NCBI GenBank assembly: GCA_964390545.1
Contig: CAYMJV010000114.1
Coordinates: forward strand, 1-5,731
Direction: 5' to 3'
From: CAYMJV01 sp964390545
Lineage (GTDB): Bacteria; Desulfobacterota; BSN033; UBA1163
Length of the DNA stretch: 5,731 nucleotides
Positions 1-5,448 of the stretch are shown here, piece by piece (position 1 is the first letter of the stretch; each line of letters starts with the position of its first letter). Made by a program: the position numbers and the translations under genes. The notes beneath the pieces were generated by a model. That model ran no database searches and was not told where the DNA came from. It saw only the letters and a program-made list of their open reading frames with translations.

Positions 1-1
1 A

Positions 2-220
2 GAGTTCACCATCATCACTTTGAAGGTTTCCATTATTGACAAAGCAGGGAATGAGAGCAACGTGGTGGTCTTTCCCTTTCAATTCGCCTCCAGGTCTGTG
101 CCTAAATACGAATTGCCTTCACCTTTTAATCAAGACGATGCCAGACTGGGGTATATCCACATTGATCTCTTTGAACCTTCTTTTTCAGGGTTTGTCGGTC
201 CGCCGGAACCTCGTGATTAG
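2..220 (+). CDS. C-terminal end of unidentified, probably exported beta-sandwich protein (5' partial)
   Basis: The reading frame is open from the first bases of the window and ends at TAG 218-220, giving 72 visible residues. The start lies upstream of the window; an in-frame TTG at 20 is only an internal codon as far as can be seen. The visible piece begins with alternating hydrophobic residues and the sequence DKAGNESN (residues 14-21, with D14 being the first), followed by a VVVFPFQF strand. This D-x-A-G-N-x-S pattern is typical of the last strands of Ig-like or cadherin-like beta-sandwich domains in secreted bacterial proteins. The tail is rich in Pro, Phe and Asp and ends GPPEPRD, with no membrane anchor or sorting signal. 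A strong terminator follows 35 bp later, so this is the last gene of its transcript. I do not recognise the family; function is unknown. Confidence 0.6.
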   Translation, partial: EFTIITLKVSIIDKAGNESNVVVFPFQFASRSVPKYELPSPFNQDDARLGYIHIDLFEPSFSGFVGPPEPRD

Positions 221-255
221 GGAGTTATACTCTCTCTGAGATTTAAGAGGCTGTT

Positions 256-282
256 TAAAAAGGCCCGCTGAGGGCCTTTTTA
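256..282 (+). terminator. Rho-independent terminator of the upstream gene
   Basis: A perfect 11-bp stem, TAAAAAGGCCC (256-266) and GGGCCTTTTTA (272-282), encloses the loop GCTGA. The GGGCC base followed by TTTTT is a classic intrinsic terminator for + strand transcription. The A-tract on the left arm could also let it work in the reverse direction, although no minus-strand gene is seen facing it. It separates the partial upstream gene from the lipoprotein-tilS unit. Confidence 0.9.
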
Positions 283-298
283 TTTGTCCTTGCTTTTC

Positions 299-329
299 TT
301 GTCATGGAATGGTAAAAATTTTTTATCAA
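299..329 (+). promoter_or_regulatory. Weak candidate sigma-70-type promoter for lipoprotein-tilS
   Basis: TTGTCA (299-304) matches the -35 consensus at 5 of 6 positions. TATCAA (324-329) matches the -10 consensus at 4 of 6, with a long 19-bp spacer. It lies just after the terminator and just before the lipoprotein gene, where a promoter is expected, but the spacing is poor and the region is AT-rich enough for chance matches. Confidence 0.25.
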
Positions 330-350
330 TTCATCAAAAGGAGGGAGTCT

Positions 351-809
351 ATGAGGCGAAAAACGATTGCCCTATTGTTGATCATCCTTACCGGTTCACT
401 GTGGATTGCCTGTTCGTCGACGGTAACCGAGAGGCGGGGGGAGCCAGGAAAGAGTGAGGAAGGTGGACCGGCCCGGTACGGGGCGAAATATTACAGTTTT
501 GAAGACATCCTCATCCCAGGAGAACTAAGTTATCAACCGAAGAAATCTGCCATCTATGAGACCCCAAAATTTAAGATGGGCTGGATGGTTTTTTCAAAAT
601 GGAGGCTCGATCAAGATTCTTTAATCGAATTTTTCACTTATCATATGGAAAAGGATAACTGGAAATTAGTGAACAGTTTTAAAGGAAAGGAGTCCCTTCT
701 CAATTTTTCAAAACCCGATAAAACCTGCACGATGAAAATCACTGAAAACTGGTTGGGCAAAACAGAAGTTGAGATCCGTGTCGGACCATTGGGGGAGAAA
801 AAGATGTAA
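351..809 (+). CDS. Small lipoprotein of unknown function
   Basis: Encodes 152 residues. An in-frame ATG at 309 would add 14 residues, but the ATG at 351 is chosen because AAGGAGGG (338-345) sits 5 bases upstream and because the protein then starts as a clean lipoprotein signal: basic MRRK, a hydrophobic stretch (residues 6-19), and Cys21 after L-W-I-A, a slightly loose lipobox. The mature N-terminus is a Ser/Glu/Gly-rich linker (about 22-40). The rest is a compact mixed alpha/beta domain, with the pattern MGWMVFSKW, a helix (DSLIEFFTYHMEKDNW) and a final strand pair. This arrangement resembles small periplasmic alpha/beta lipoproteins common in Desulfobacterota, but I cannot name the family. 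It should be attached to the periplasmic face of the inner or outer membrane; residues after Cys21 are SST, with no Asp at +2, which in enterobacterial rules favours the outer membrane. It ends 9 bp before tilS, so co-transcription is likely. Confidence 0.85.
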   Translation: MRRKTIALLLIILTGSLWIACSSTVTERRGEPGKSEEGGPARYGAKYYSFEDILIPGELSYQPKKSAIYETPKFKMGWMVFSKWRLDQDSLIEFFTYHMEKDNWKLVNSFKGKESLLNFSKPDKTCTMKITENWLGKTEVEIRVGPLGEKKM

Positions 810-818
810 GAGACTCTT

Positions 819-2198
819 ATGTTGCTTCACCGTGTCAAAAGGACCATTGACCACTACCATTTATTGAATCAAGGCGATCGGTTAGTCGTAGGTGTGTCCG
901 CGGGAATAGATTCAATGGTCCTTCTTCATCTCTTAAATGCCTGTCGCCAGACCTTCAACCTCTCTCTCATCGTCGCCTATGTCAACCACGGTATAAGACC
1001 GAAGGAACCGGAAAAAGAAGCTGACCTCGTTCAGAAGGAGTGTGAACGGCTTCATCTTCCCTTCGAATGCGGAACATTCAATGCAAAGGAGTTCCAGAGG
1101 GTAGGGAAGTTCTCTCTGCAAGAGGCGGCCCGGAGGCTCCGGTTCCATTTTTTTGAACAGATTCTTCAAAAATATGAAGCTCAAAAGATTGCACTAGGGC
1201 ACCATGCCGACGATCAGGTTGAGACCGTTCTCTTGAGGCTGATGAGGGGGGCAGGGTTACAGGGCCTGAAGGGTATCCTCCCCGTCCGGGGAGGGAAGGT
1301 GATTCGGCCTCTTCTCGAGGTATGGAGGCGTGAGATCGAGGCTTTCGCTATTGAGAATAATATTCCGTTTCTCATCGATTCTTCAAATTTAAAAGAAGAT
1401 TACCTTCGGAATCGGTTGCGTCTCTCTCTCATCCCCCTTCTGGAAAAGGAGTATCAACCCAACTTCAAAGAAATTCTTCTAAGAACTTCGGCCATCCTCA
1501 GAGAGGAGAATGATTATCTGGAAAAAGAGGCAGAGAAAGTCTATCAAAACATGGTTGAGGGAAAAGGAGAGTCTCTTACGTTTCAATACCCTGACTACCG
1601 ATCTCTCCATCCGGCCATCCAGTGGAGGATCATTCAGAAGATGCTGAGAGCAATATACGGAGAAGAGAAGGAAGACTTAGAGGTTTCCCAGACGTTTAAG
1701 AGACTGAAGCAATCTCCTCCAAGCTTTGTTCTGGAATTCCCCCTCGGGGTCTGCATGGAGAAGAGGTACGAGACGGTTTTCCTTGGGAAGAAGAAGGTGG
1801 AGACCATCCCCCCTTTTGAAGTTGAACTCGTCTCTCCAGGGCGAACCCTCATCAAAGAGATCGGCAGAGAAATGGTGACCGAAGAGATGGATGTCCAGGG
1901 CCGGTCTGGTATGCCCAGAGTATCTTCAGAGATGGCTTTTCTGGATTATCAAGTTCTCCAATTTCCATTGCGAATTCGAAATTTCAGGCCAGGTGACAGA
2001 TTTCAGCCTTTGGGGGTAAAGGGAAGTCAGAAATTGAAGGAGTTTTTTATCGATCATAAGATCCCCAGGTTTGAAAGGTCAAAGATTCCCTTACTTATTT
2101 CTGGAGAGAGGATCGTCTGGGTCGTTGGCCACAGAATTGATGAATGTGCCCGGATCAGCGAAAGAACCAAGAGGATTCTGAAGCTTAAATTAGTATAG
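819..2198 (+). CDS. tilS: tRNA(Ile)-lysidine synthetase TilS
   Basis: A cytoplasmic enzyme that uses ATP to join lysine to C34 of tRNA-Ile(CAU). This changes decoding from AUG to AUA and recognition from Met to Ile, so it is usually essential. At 459 residues it matches bacterial three-domain TilS. Visible motifs: the N-type PP-loop at 27-32, reading SAGIDS rather than the usual SGGxDS; SLQEAARRLRF (99-109); the LGHHADDQxET block (126-136) followed by RLMRGAGLQGLKGI (140-153); DSSN (187-190) and RNRLR (197-201); then a charged linker domain. The TilS C-terminal domain has FRPGDRF (389-395), GVKGSQKLKEFFID (399-412) and WVVGHRID (434-441). The ATG at 819 gives the expected N-terminus, although its ribosome site is weak (AAGAG, 808-812), consistent with translational coupling to the lipoprotein gene 9 bp upstream. 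In many Desulfobacterota and other bacteria ftsH follows tilS; here it does not. Identification is secure. Confidence 0.97.
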   Translation: MLLHRVKRTIDHYHLLNQGDRLVVGVSAGIDSMVLLHLLNACRQTFNLSLIVAYVNHGIRPKEPEKEADLVQKECERLHLPFECGTFNAKEFQRVGKFSLQEAARRLRFHFFEQILQKYEAQKIALGHHADDQVETVLLRLMRGAGLQGLKGILPVRGGKVIRPLLEVWRREIEAFAIENNIPFLIDSSNLKEDYLRNRLRLSLIPLLEKEYQPNFKEILLRTSAILREENDYLEKEAEKVYQNMVEGKGESLTFQYPDYRSLHPAIQWRIIQKMLRAIYGEEKEDLEVSQTFKRLKQSPPSFVLEFPLGVCMEKRYETVFLGKKKVETIPPFEVELVSPGRTLIKEIGREMVTEEMDVQGRSGMPRVSSEMAFLDYQVLQFPLRIRNFRPGDRFQPLGVKGSQKLKEFFIDHKIPRFERSKIPLLISGERIVWVVGHRIDECARISERTKRILKLKLV

Positions 2199-2261
2199 AA
2201 CAAATTCTCATCCCATGCAGGGTTGAGGTGATTTCATAGCCAGTCGCCCTTCCTTTTCTTG

Positions 2262-2393
2262 ACCCTTCGATTCCACCCCGTGCGGCTCTTGAGAATAAAA
2301 ATTCAGTGGACTCAGAGCTTGCCCTGAGAGAAGTCAAACGAGTCAACCTCGGGCGCGATCTCCGGTTTAAGCGCTGAAAGAAAGCCGAAGGGT
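2262..2393. repeat. Degenerate MITE/REP-like segment bounded by short inverted repeats
   Basis: ACCCTTCG (2262-2269) is the exact inverse complement of CGAAGGGT (2386-2393), bounding a 132-bp segment. Inside is the hairpin CTCAG-AGCTTGCC-CTGAG (2311-2328) followed by AGAAGTCAAACG. From memory, the string GAGCTTGCCCTGAGCGAAGTCGAAGGG is a dispersed intergenic sequence seen in many environmental genomes, and 2315-2340 looks like a decayed copy. No transposase gene or target-site duplication is evident. An 8-bp match can arise by chance, so this is tentative. Confidence 0.35.
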
Positions 2394-2421
2394 TGACAAT
2401 CATACAAAAAGTGGGTTAGGT
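2393..2421 (+). promoter_or_regulatory. Candidate promoter upstream of the Rrf2 gene
   Basis: TTGACA (2393-2398) is a perfect -35 hexamer. The matching -10 at 17-bp spacing (TTAGGT, 2416-2421) is poor, and TTTAAA at 2421 is too far away. An alternative is TTTAAA (2421-2426) with TATGGT (2445-2450) at 18-bp spacing, which would place the transcript start within a few bases of the ATG at 2461. Neither choice is decisive. Confidence 0.3.
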
Positions 2422-2460
2422 TTAAACATTTCCTATAGAAAAAGTATGGTTTCATAACTC

Positions 2461-2897
2461 ATGAAAATATCAACAAAAATCAGATACGGAACAAGGGCAA
2501 TGTTGGAGCTTGCCTGCCATTATGGGGAAGGTCCAATTGAATTGAGGGAGATTGCTAAGAGGGAGGATATATCTTTGAAATATCTCGAGCAAGTCATCGT
2601 TCCTCTTCGGACCGCTGGCCTGGTTAAATCAGCCCGCGGATCCAAGGGAGGCTATGCCTTGGCGAAACACCCCTCAGAGATCTATCTAAAGGATTTGGTT
2701 GAAACCCTTGACGGTCCATTGAATTTGATTGAATGTTTAAAGGATCCGAAGGTCTGTCAGAAAGCTCCATACTGTATCACCCGGGACATCTGGCAAGAAG
2801 TGTCAGAAGCGATCGATGGGATTTTCCATTCGGTGACGTTGGAAGATATGGTCCATCGAAAAAAAGAAAAAGAGGTTCGTTTCCCATCGATGTACCA
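2461..2897 (+). CDS. Rrf2-family transcriptional regulator with three-cysteine Fe-S-type motif (3' end in assembly gap)
   Basis: A cytoplasmic dimeric DNA-binding regulator of the IscR/NsrR/CymR family. It opens with the canonical Rrf2 start MKISTKIRYGTRAMLEL. The winged helix-turn-helix spans about residues 10-70: IELREIAKREDISLKYLEQ (26-44, recognition region), then GLVKSARGSKGGYALAK (53-69, wing). The dimerisation helix follows, carrying Cys92, Cys99 and Cys105 in a C-x6-C-x5-C arrangement close to that of cluster-binding IscR and NsrR. The position equivalent to IscR His107 appears to be Arg108 here, so the fourth ligand is unclear. 145 residues are visible, about the family's full length, and the frame runs into the N gap without a stop; the PSMY ending suggests the stop is only a few codons further on. 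No Shine-Dalgarno sequence precedes the ATG. CysK lies just past the gap, suggesting control of cysteine or sulfur metabolism in the manner of CymR. That role is inference. Confidence 0.92.
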
Positions 2898-2997
2898 NNN
2901 NNNNNNNNNNNNNNNNNNNNNNNNNNNNNNNNNNNNNNNNNNNNNNNNNNNNNNNNNNNNNNNNNNNNNNNNNNNNNNNNNNNNNNNNNNNNNNNNN
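2898..2997. other. Assembly gap: 100 unknown bases
   Basis: Exactly 100 N, the conventional placeholder for a scaffold gap of unknown length. It removes the end of the Rrf2 gene and the leader and ribosome site of cysK. A continuous open frame drawn from the Rrf2 gene across the Ns to about 3087 is an artefact. The real gap could hide an operator, a riboswitch or a whole gene. Confidence 0.98.
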
Positions 2998-3004
2998 ATG
3001 AAAG

Positions 3005-3937
3005 ATGGCAAGAATTGCTCATTTTATCTCGGAATTGATAGGAAAGACACCCCTCTTGAGACTGAATCATCTTACCAAAGATTGTAAAGCAGAGGTTGTA
3101 GCCAAACTAGAGTCTTTCAATCCCTGCGGGAGCATCAAAGACCGGATCGGTACTTCAATGATCGAGGCTGCAGAAAAGGCGGGACTGATCAATAAAGATA
3201 CAATTATTCTGGAACCCACAAGTGGCAATACGGGCATCGCGCTCGCATTTGTCTGTGCGGCAAAGGGGTACCCGTTAGTCTTAACCATGCCAGAGACAAT
3301 GTCTGCGGAACGAATTCACCTGCTGCAAGTGTTCGGAGCAGAGGTGGTTCTAACACCTGGCCATGAAGGGATGACCGGATCGGTGCGAAAGGCGGAGGAG
3401 ATGGCAGCTCAGGACCCTCGATACTTCATCCCGCAGCAGTTTAAGAATCCAGCCAATCCAGAAATTCATAGGAAGACAACGGCTCTCGAAATCTGGGAAG
3501 ACACGGATGGGAAGGTTGATATTTTGGTCGCAGGCGTTGGTACCGGGGGAACCATTACAGGGATATCGGAGGTGATCAAAGAGAAAAAACCGACATTCAA
3601 GGCCATTGCGGTTGAGCCGGAGAGCTCCTCTGTTCTTTCGGGAGAAAGACCAGGTCCTCATAAGATACAGGGGATCGGTGCCGGGTTTATTCCTGAGGTG
3701 CTCCGGATGGATTTGGTGGATGAGGTGATCAAGGTCTCGGATGGGGATGCAGGGCTCTTTGCGAAACGGCTAGCCAGGGAAGAGGGAATTTTGGCGGGGA
3801 TCTCCTCCGGGGCAGCCGTATGGGCAGCCATTGAAGTGGCCAAGCGTGAGGAGAATAAGGGCAAAATGGTTGTCGTTATCCTCCCCGATACTGGAGAGCG
3901 ATATCTCAGCACCTGGGTATTTAATGAACTGAAATAA
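3005..3937 (+). CDS. cysK: Cysteine synthase A (O-acetylserine sulfhydrylase)
   Basis: A PLP-dependent cytoplasmic enzyme converting O-acetyl-L-serine and sulfide to L-cysteine and acetate. At 310 residues it is the normal CysK size. Visible motifs: LIGKTPLLRL (11-20); NPCGSIKDR (39-47), with Lys45 the PLP Schiff-base lysine; PTSGNTGI (71-78), the substrate-binding loop; MPETMSAER (95-103); QQFKNPANP (144-152); the PLP-phosphate loop GVGTGGTITG (177-186); KIQGIGAGFIP (220-230); GISSGAA (265-271), with the serine that contacts the PLP ring nitrogen; and the C-terminal LPDTGERYLST. The start is fixed closely because an in-frame TGA (2999-3001) lies just upstream. An overlapping ATG at 2998 belongs to another frame and gives no sensible protein. 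The ribosome site is probably lost in the gap. There is no CBS or other extra domain, arguing against cystathionine beta-synthase. The CysM isozyme cannot be strictly excluded, but length and motifs favour CysK. Confidence 0.95.
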   Translation: MARIAHFISELIGKTPLLRLNHLTKDCKAEVVAKLESFNPCGSIKDRIGTSMIEAAEKAGLINKDTIILEPTSGNTGIALAFVCAAKGYPLVLTMPETMSAERIHLLQVFGAEVVLTPGHEGMTGSVRKAEEMAAQDPRYFIPQQFKNPANPEIHRKTTALEIWEDTDGKVDILVAGVGTGGTITGISEVIKEKKPTFKAIAVEPESSSVLSGERPGPHKIQGIGAGFIPEVLRMDLVDEVIKVSDGDAGLFAKRLAREEGILAGISSGAAVWAAIEVAKREENKGKMVVVILPDTGERYLSTWVFNELK

Positions 3938-3948
3938 AAGTAGAAATT

Positions 3949-4041
3949 CCAATATCCAAATTCCAAATCCCAAATAAATTTCAATTTCCAATGACCCAAA
4001 TGTATTTGGATATTGGGATTTGGGTATTATTTGGATATTGG
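3949..4041. repeat. CCAAAT-rich foldback (inverted and direct repeats)
   Basis: CCAATATCCAAAT (3949-3961) is exactly inverse-complementary to ATTTGGATATTGG, which occurs twice, at 4004-4016 and 4029-4041. CCAAATCCCAA (3963-3973) is exactly inverse-complementary to 4013-4023. The pairings 3949-3961 with 4029-4041 and 3963-3973 with 4013-4023 nest, so the DNA or RNA can fold into one long hairpin. A smaller CCAAAT/ATTTGG hairpin (3996-4001 and 4004-4009) sits in the loop. It begins 12 bp after the cysK stop, so it could end or stabilise the cysK transcript. There is no T-tract typical of an intrinsic terminator. Similar CCAAATTCCAAAT strings are, from memory, common between genes in environmental Desulfobacterota and other draft genomes. 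Confidence 0.7.
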
Positions 4042-4086
4042 TGCTTGGAGATTGGTTATTGATTTCTCAAAGGAGGGGGTGGTGAT

Positions 4087-4188
4087 ATGTTATGGATCAT
4101 GTATCACCCCGCAACGGGGAAAACTAAGCTGATAGCAGATAGCTCATGGCGGATCGTCAAAAGCCCTGAGCGATTAAGAATTAATTAA
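4087..4188 (+). CDS. Possible 33-residue small ORF with strong ribosome site
   Basis: ATG at 4087 is preceded by AAAGGAGG (4069-4076), a near-perfect Shine-Dalgarno sequence with 10-base spacing. The frame runs 33 codons to TAA 4186-4188. The product begins MLWIMYHPATGKTK and ends RIVKSPERLRIN; it is basic, has no membrane segment and matches no family I know. Against a real gene, codons from 4127 onward coincide with a heptad-repeat block, so about half of the peptide is repeat-derived, and the composition is not distinctive. A leader-peptide role would predict Met or Cys enrichment; there are two internal or initial Met near the start and no Cys. It ends exactly where the right arm of the upstream heptad foldback begins. 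It may be a small protein, a leader ORF, or a chance frame behind a purine-rich stretch. Confidence 0.3.
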   Translation: MLWIMYHPATGKTKLIADSSWRIVKSPERLRIN

Positions 4189-4217
4189 CCATAAGCTATA
4201 GGCTATAAGCCATAAGC
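4127..4217. repeat. Heptad-repeat foldback upstream of the HcyBio gene
   Basis: Two 28-bp blocks each hold four degenerate 7-mers. Block A (4127-4154) reads AGCTGAT, AGCAGAT, AGCTCAT, GGCGGAT. Block B (4190-4217) reads CATAAGC, TATAGGC, TATAAGC, CATAAGC. A GC step recurs every 7 bp in both. Block A (4128-4149) and the reverse complement of 4189-4210 agree at 18 of 22 positions, so the two arms can pair around a 39-base loop. The foldback ends 8 bases before the ribosome site of the HcyBio gene (TGGAGGT, 4225-4231). Confidence 0.75.
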
Positions 4218-4236
4218 AAATAAATGGAGGTAAAAG

Positions 4237-5448
4237 ATGGTGAAGACCATTGAAGAGATAAACGAGAAGATTAGGAAGGGGAAGGCGGTTGTCTTAACAG
4301 CCGAAGAGATTATTGACTATGCTTCAGAAAAGGGTGTCAGAAAGACGGCCCAGGAAGTGGATGTGGTGACCACAGGGACCTTCGGCCCGATGTGTTCGTC
4401 CGGAGCCTATTTTAATGTGGGCCACACGAAGCCCAGGATCAAGCTCGGGGGAGGGAAAATCTACCTCAATGATGTCCCAGTCTATGCAGGTTTTGCAGCC
4501 GTAGATTTCTTTCTGGGAGCGACGGCTATGCCGGAGGACGATCCCAAAAATATAATCTTTCCTGGGAAATTCGCTTATGGTGGAGCCTATGTTTTAGAGG
4601 AACTGGTATCGGGCAAGGATGTTAGACTCACCGCCGCTGCTTACGGAACCGATTGCTATCCCCGAAAAAGTTTAGAAACCTACATCTCTTTGAAGGATAT
4701 GAATGAGGCAGTTCTTTTCAACATGAGAAACGCCTATCAGAATTACAATGTGGCGGTCAACCTGTCGGATAAAGTGATCTACACTTACATGGGGGTTCTA
4801 CAGCCGAAATTGGGCAATGCCAACTACTGCAGTGCAGGCCAATTGAGCCCTCTCCTGAATGATCCTCTCTACAAGACCATTGGAGTGGGAACTCGAATTT
4901 TTTTGGGCGGGGGGATCGGATATGTGGTGGGAAATGGAACCCAGCATAATCCTAACGTTCCGAGGACGGAGGGAGGAGTCCCTAAAATGACAGGGGGGAC
5001 GCTTGCTGTCACTGGGGATTTGAAGATGATGAGCCCTAAATGGCTCAGAGGAACTTCCTTCACCGGCTACGGGGTGACCCTTACCGTTGGAGTCGGGGTC
5101 CCCATTCCCATTTTAGATGAGGAAATTCTTAGGTACACCATGGCTCGGGATGAAGACATCTGGGCCCAGGTTGTGGATTATAGCGAGGCTTATCCTCAAT
5201 GTATTCCCGGGAGCCTAGGAGAGGTCAATTACAGGCAGTTGAAGAGCGGAAAGATTACAGTGAAGGGAAAGGAGGTCCCCACTTCTGGTCTGTCCAGCTA
5301 CTTCAAGGCCAGAGAGATTGCCCAGACCCTGAAGGAATGGATCGAAGCAGGGAAGTTTCTCTTGACGAAACCCGTTGAAACCCTTCCGTCGGTTGATTCA
5401 GGGATTGTCTTCAAACCATTAAAAGAAAGACCCATTAAGAAAAAATAG
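4237..5448 (+). CDS. L-aspartate semialdehyde sulfurtransferase (HcyBio/DUF39 homocysteine biosynthesis protein)
   Basis: Member of the DUF39/HcyBio family (PF01837), known from methanogens (M. acetivorans MA1821) to transfer reduced sulfur to L-aspartate semialdehyde, giving homocysteine without an O-acyl-homoserine intermediate. Expected to be cytoplasmic. It has 403 residues. The N-terminus is typical: KTIEEINEKIRKGKAVVLTA, then VDVVTTGTFGPMCSSGA (42-57). Cys53 in GPMCSSG and Cys140 in YGTDCYPRK correspond to the two conserved persulfide-forming cysteines of the family, as I recall them. Cys198 (NANYC) and Cys322 (YPQC) are further candidates. Glycine-rich segments FLGGGIGYVVGNGTQHNP (222-239) and YGVTLTVGVGVPIP (278-291) are family hallmarks. 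There is no C-terminal CBS pair, unlike some archaeal versions. TGGAGGT (4225-4231) lies 5 bases before the ATG. The next gene, 85 bp on, encodes the NIL-domain partner usually adjacent to this family. Family assignment is firm; activity in this organism is inferred. Confidence 0.93.
   Translation: MVKTIEEINEKIRKGKAVVLTAEEIIDYASEKGVRKTAQEVDVVTTGTFGPMCSSGAYFNVGHTKPRIKLGGGKIYLNDVPVYAGFAAVDFFLGATAMPEDDPKNIIFPGKFAYGGAYVLEELVSGKDVRLTAAAYGTDCYPRKSLETYISLKDMNEAVLFNMRNAYQNYNVAVNLSDKVIYTYMGVLQPKLGNANYCSAGQLSPLLNDPLYKTIGVGTRIFLGGGIGYVVGNGTQHNPNVPRTEGGVPKMTGGTLAVTGDLKMMSPKWLRGTSFTGYGVTLTVGVGVPIPILDEEILRYTMARDEDIWAQVVDYSEAYPQCIPGSLGEVNYRQLKSGKITVKGKEVPTSGLSSYFKAREIAQTLKEWIEAGKFLLTKPVETLPSVDSGIVFKPLKERPIKKK

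Larger units (their letters stand above)
2199..2460. other. Intergenic region between tilS and the Rrf2 gene
   Basis: This 262-bp stretch has no convincing gene. A 72-codon frame on the minus strand (2185-2403) has no family resemblance and no ribosome site. No poly-T terminator is visible after tilS. The middle holds a degenerate dispersed-repeat-like segment (2262-2393), and the last 70 bp hold weak promoter candidates for the Rrf2 gene. Nothing else is recognisable. Confidence 0.7.

Noticed and set aside
2185..2403. Minus-strand 72-codon open frame overlapping the end of tilS and the following spacer
   Set aside because: Ser/Arg-rich composition, no ribosome site, no family resemblance, and most of it lies on the repeat-like segment; judged a chance frame.
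2461..3087. Single continuous frame from the Rrf2 gene through the N gap
   Set aside because: The Ns are of unknown length, and the part after the gap reads in a different frame from the clear CysK sequence; it is an artefact of translating Ns.
2998..3087. ATG at 2998 as a start codon after the gap
   Set aside because: It gives a 29-residue frame with no resemblance to anything and overlaps the N-terminus of CysK in another frame; the CysK start at 3005 fits the family.
3658..3999. Minus-strand frames over the 3' half of cysK
   Set aside because: They are shadows of a strongly conserved + strand gene, with translated products rich in Ser, Ile and Pro and no ribosome site.
4087..4188. Methionine- or cysteine-sensing leader peptide for attenuation
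   Set aside because: The peptide has no cysteine and no run of Met codons, and the foldback after it lacks a T-tract terminator, so classical attenuation is not supported.
4127..4217. CRISPR array or iteron-type replication origin
   Set aside because: The units are 7 bp, contiguous and degenerate, with no spacers; there is no replication initiator gene or DnaA-box cluster nearby.
3938..4236. SAM, cobalamin or T-box riboswitch upstream of the HcyBio gene
   Set aside because: The spacer is taken up by the CCAAAT foldback and the heptad foldback; I could not find the conserved cores of these riboswitches.
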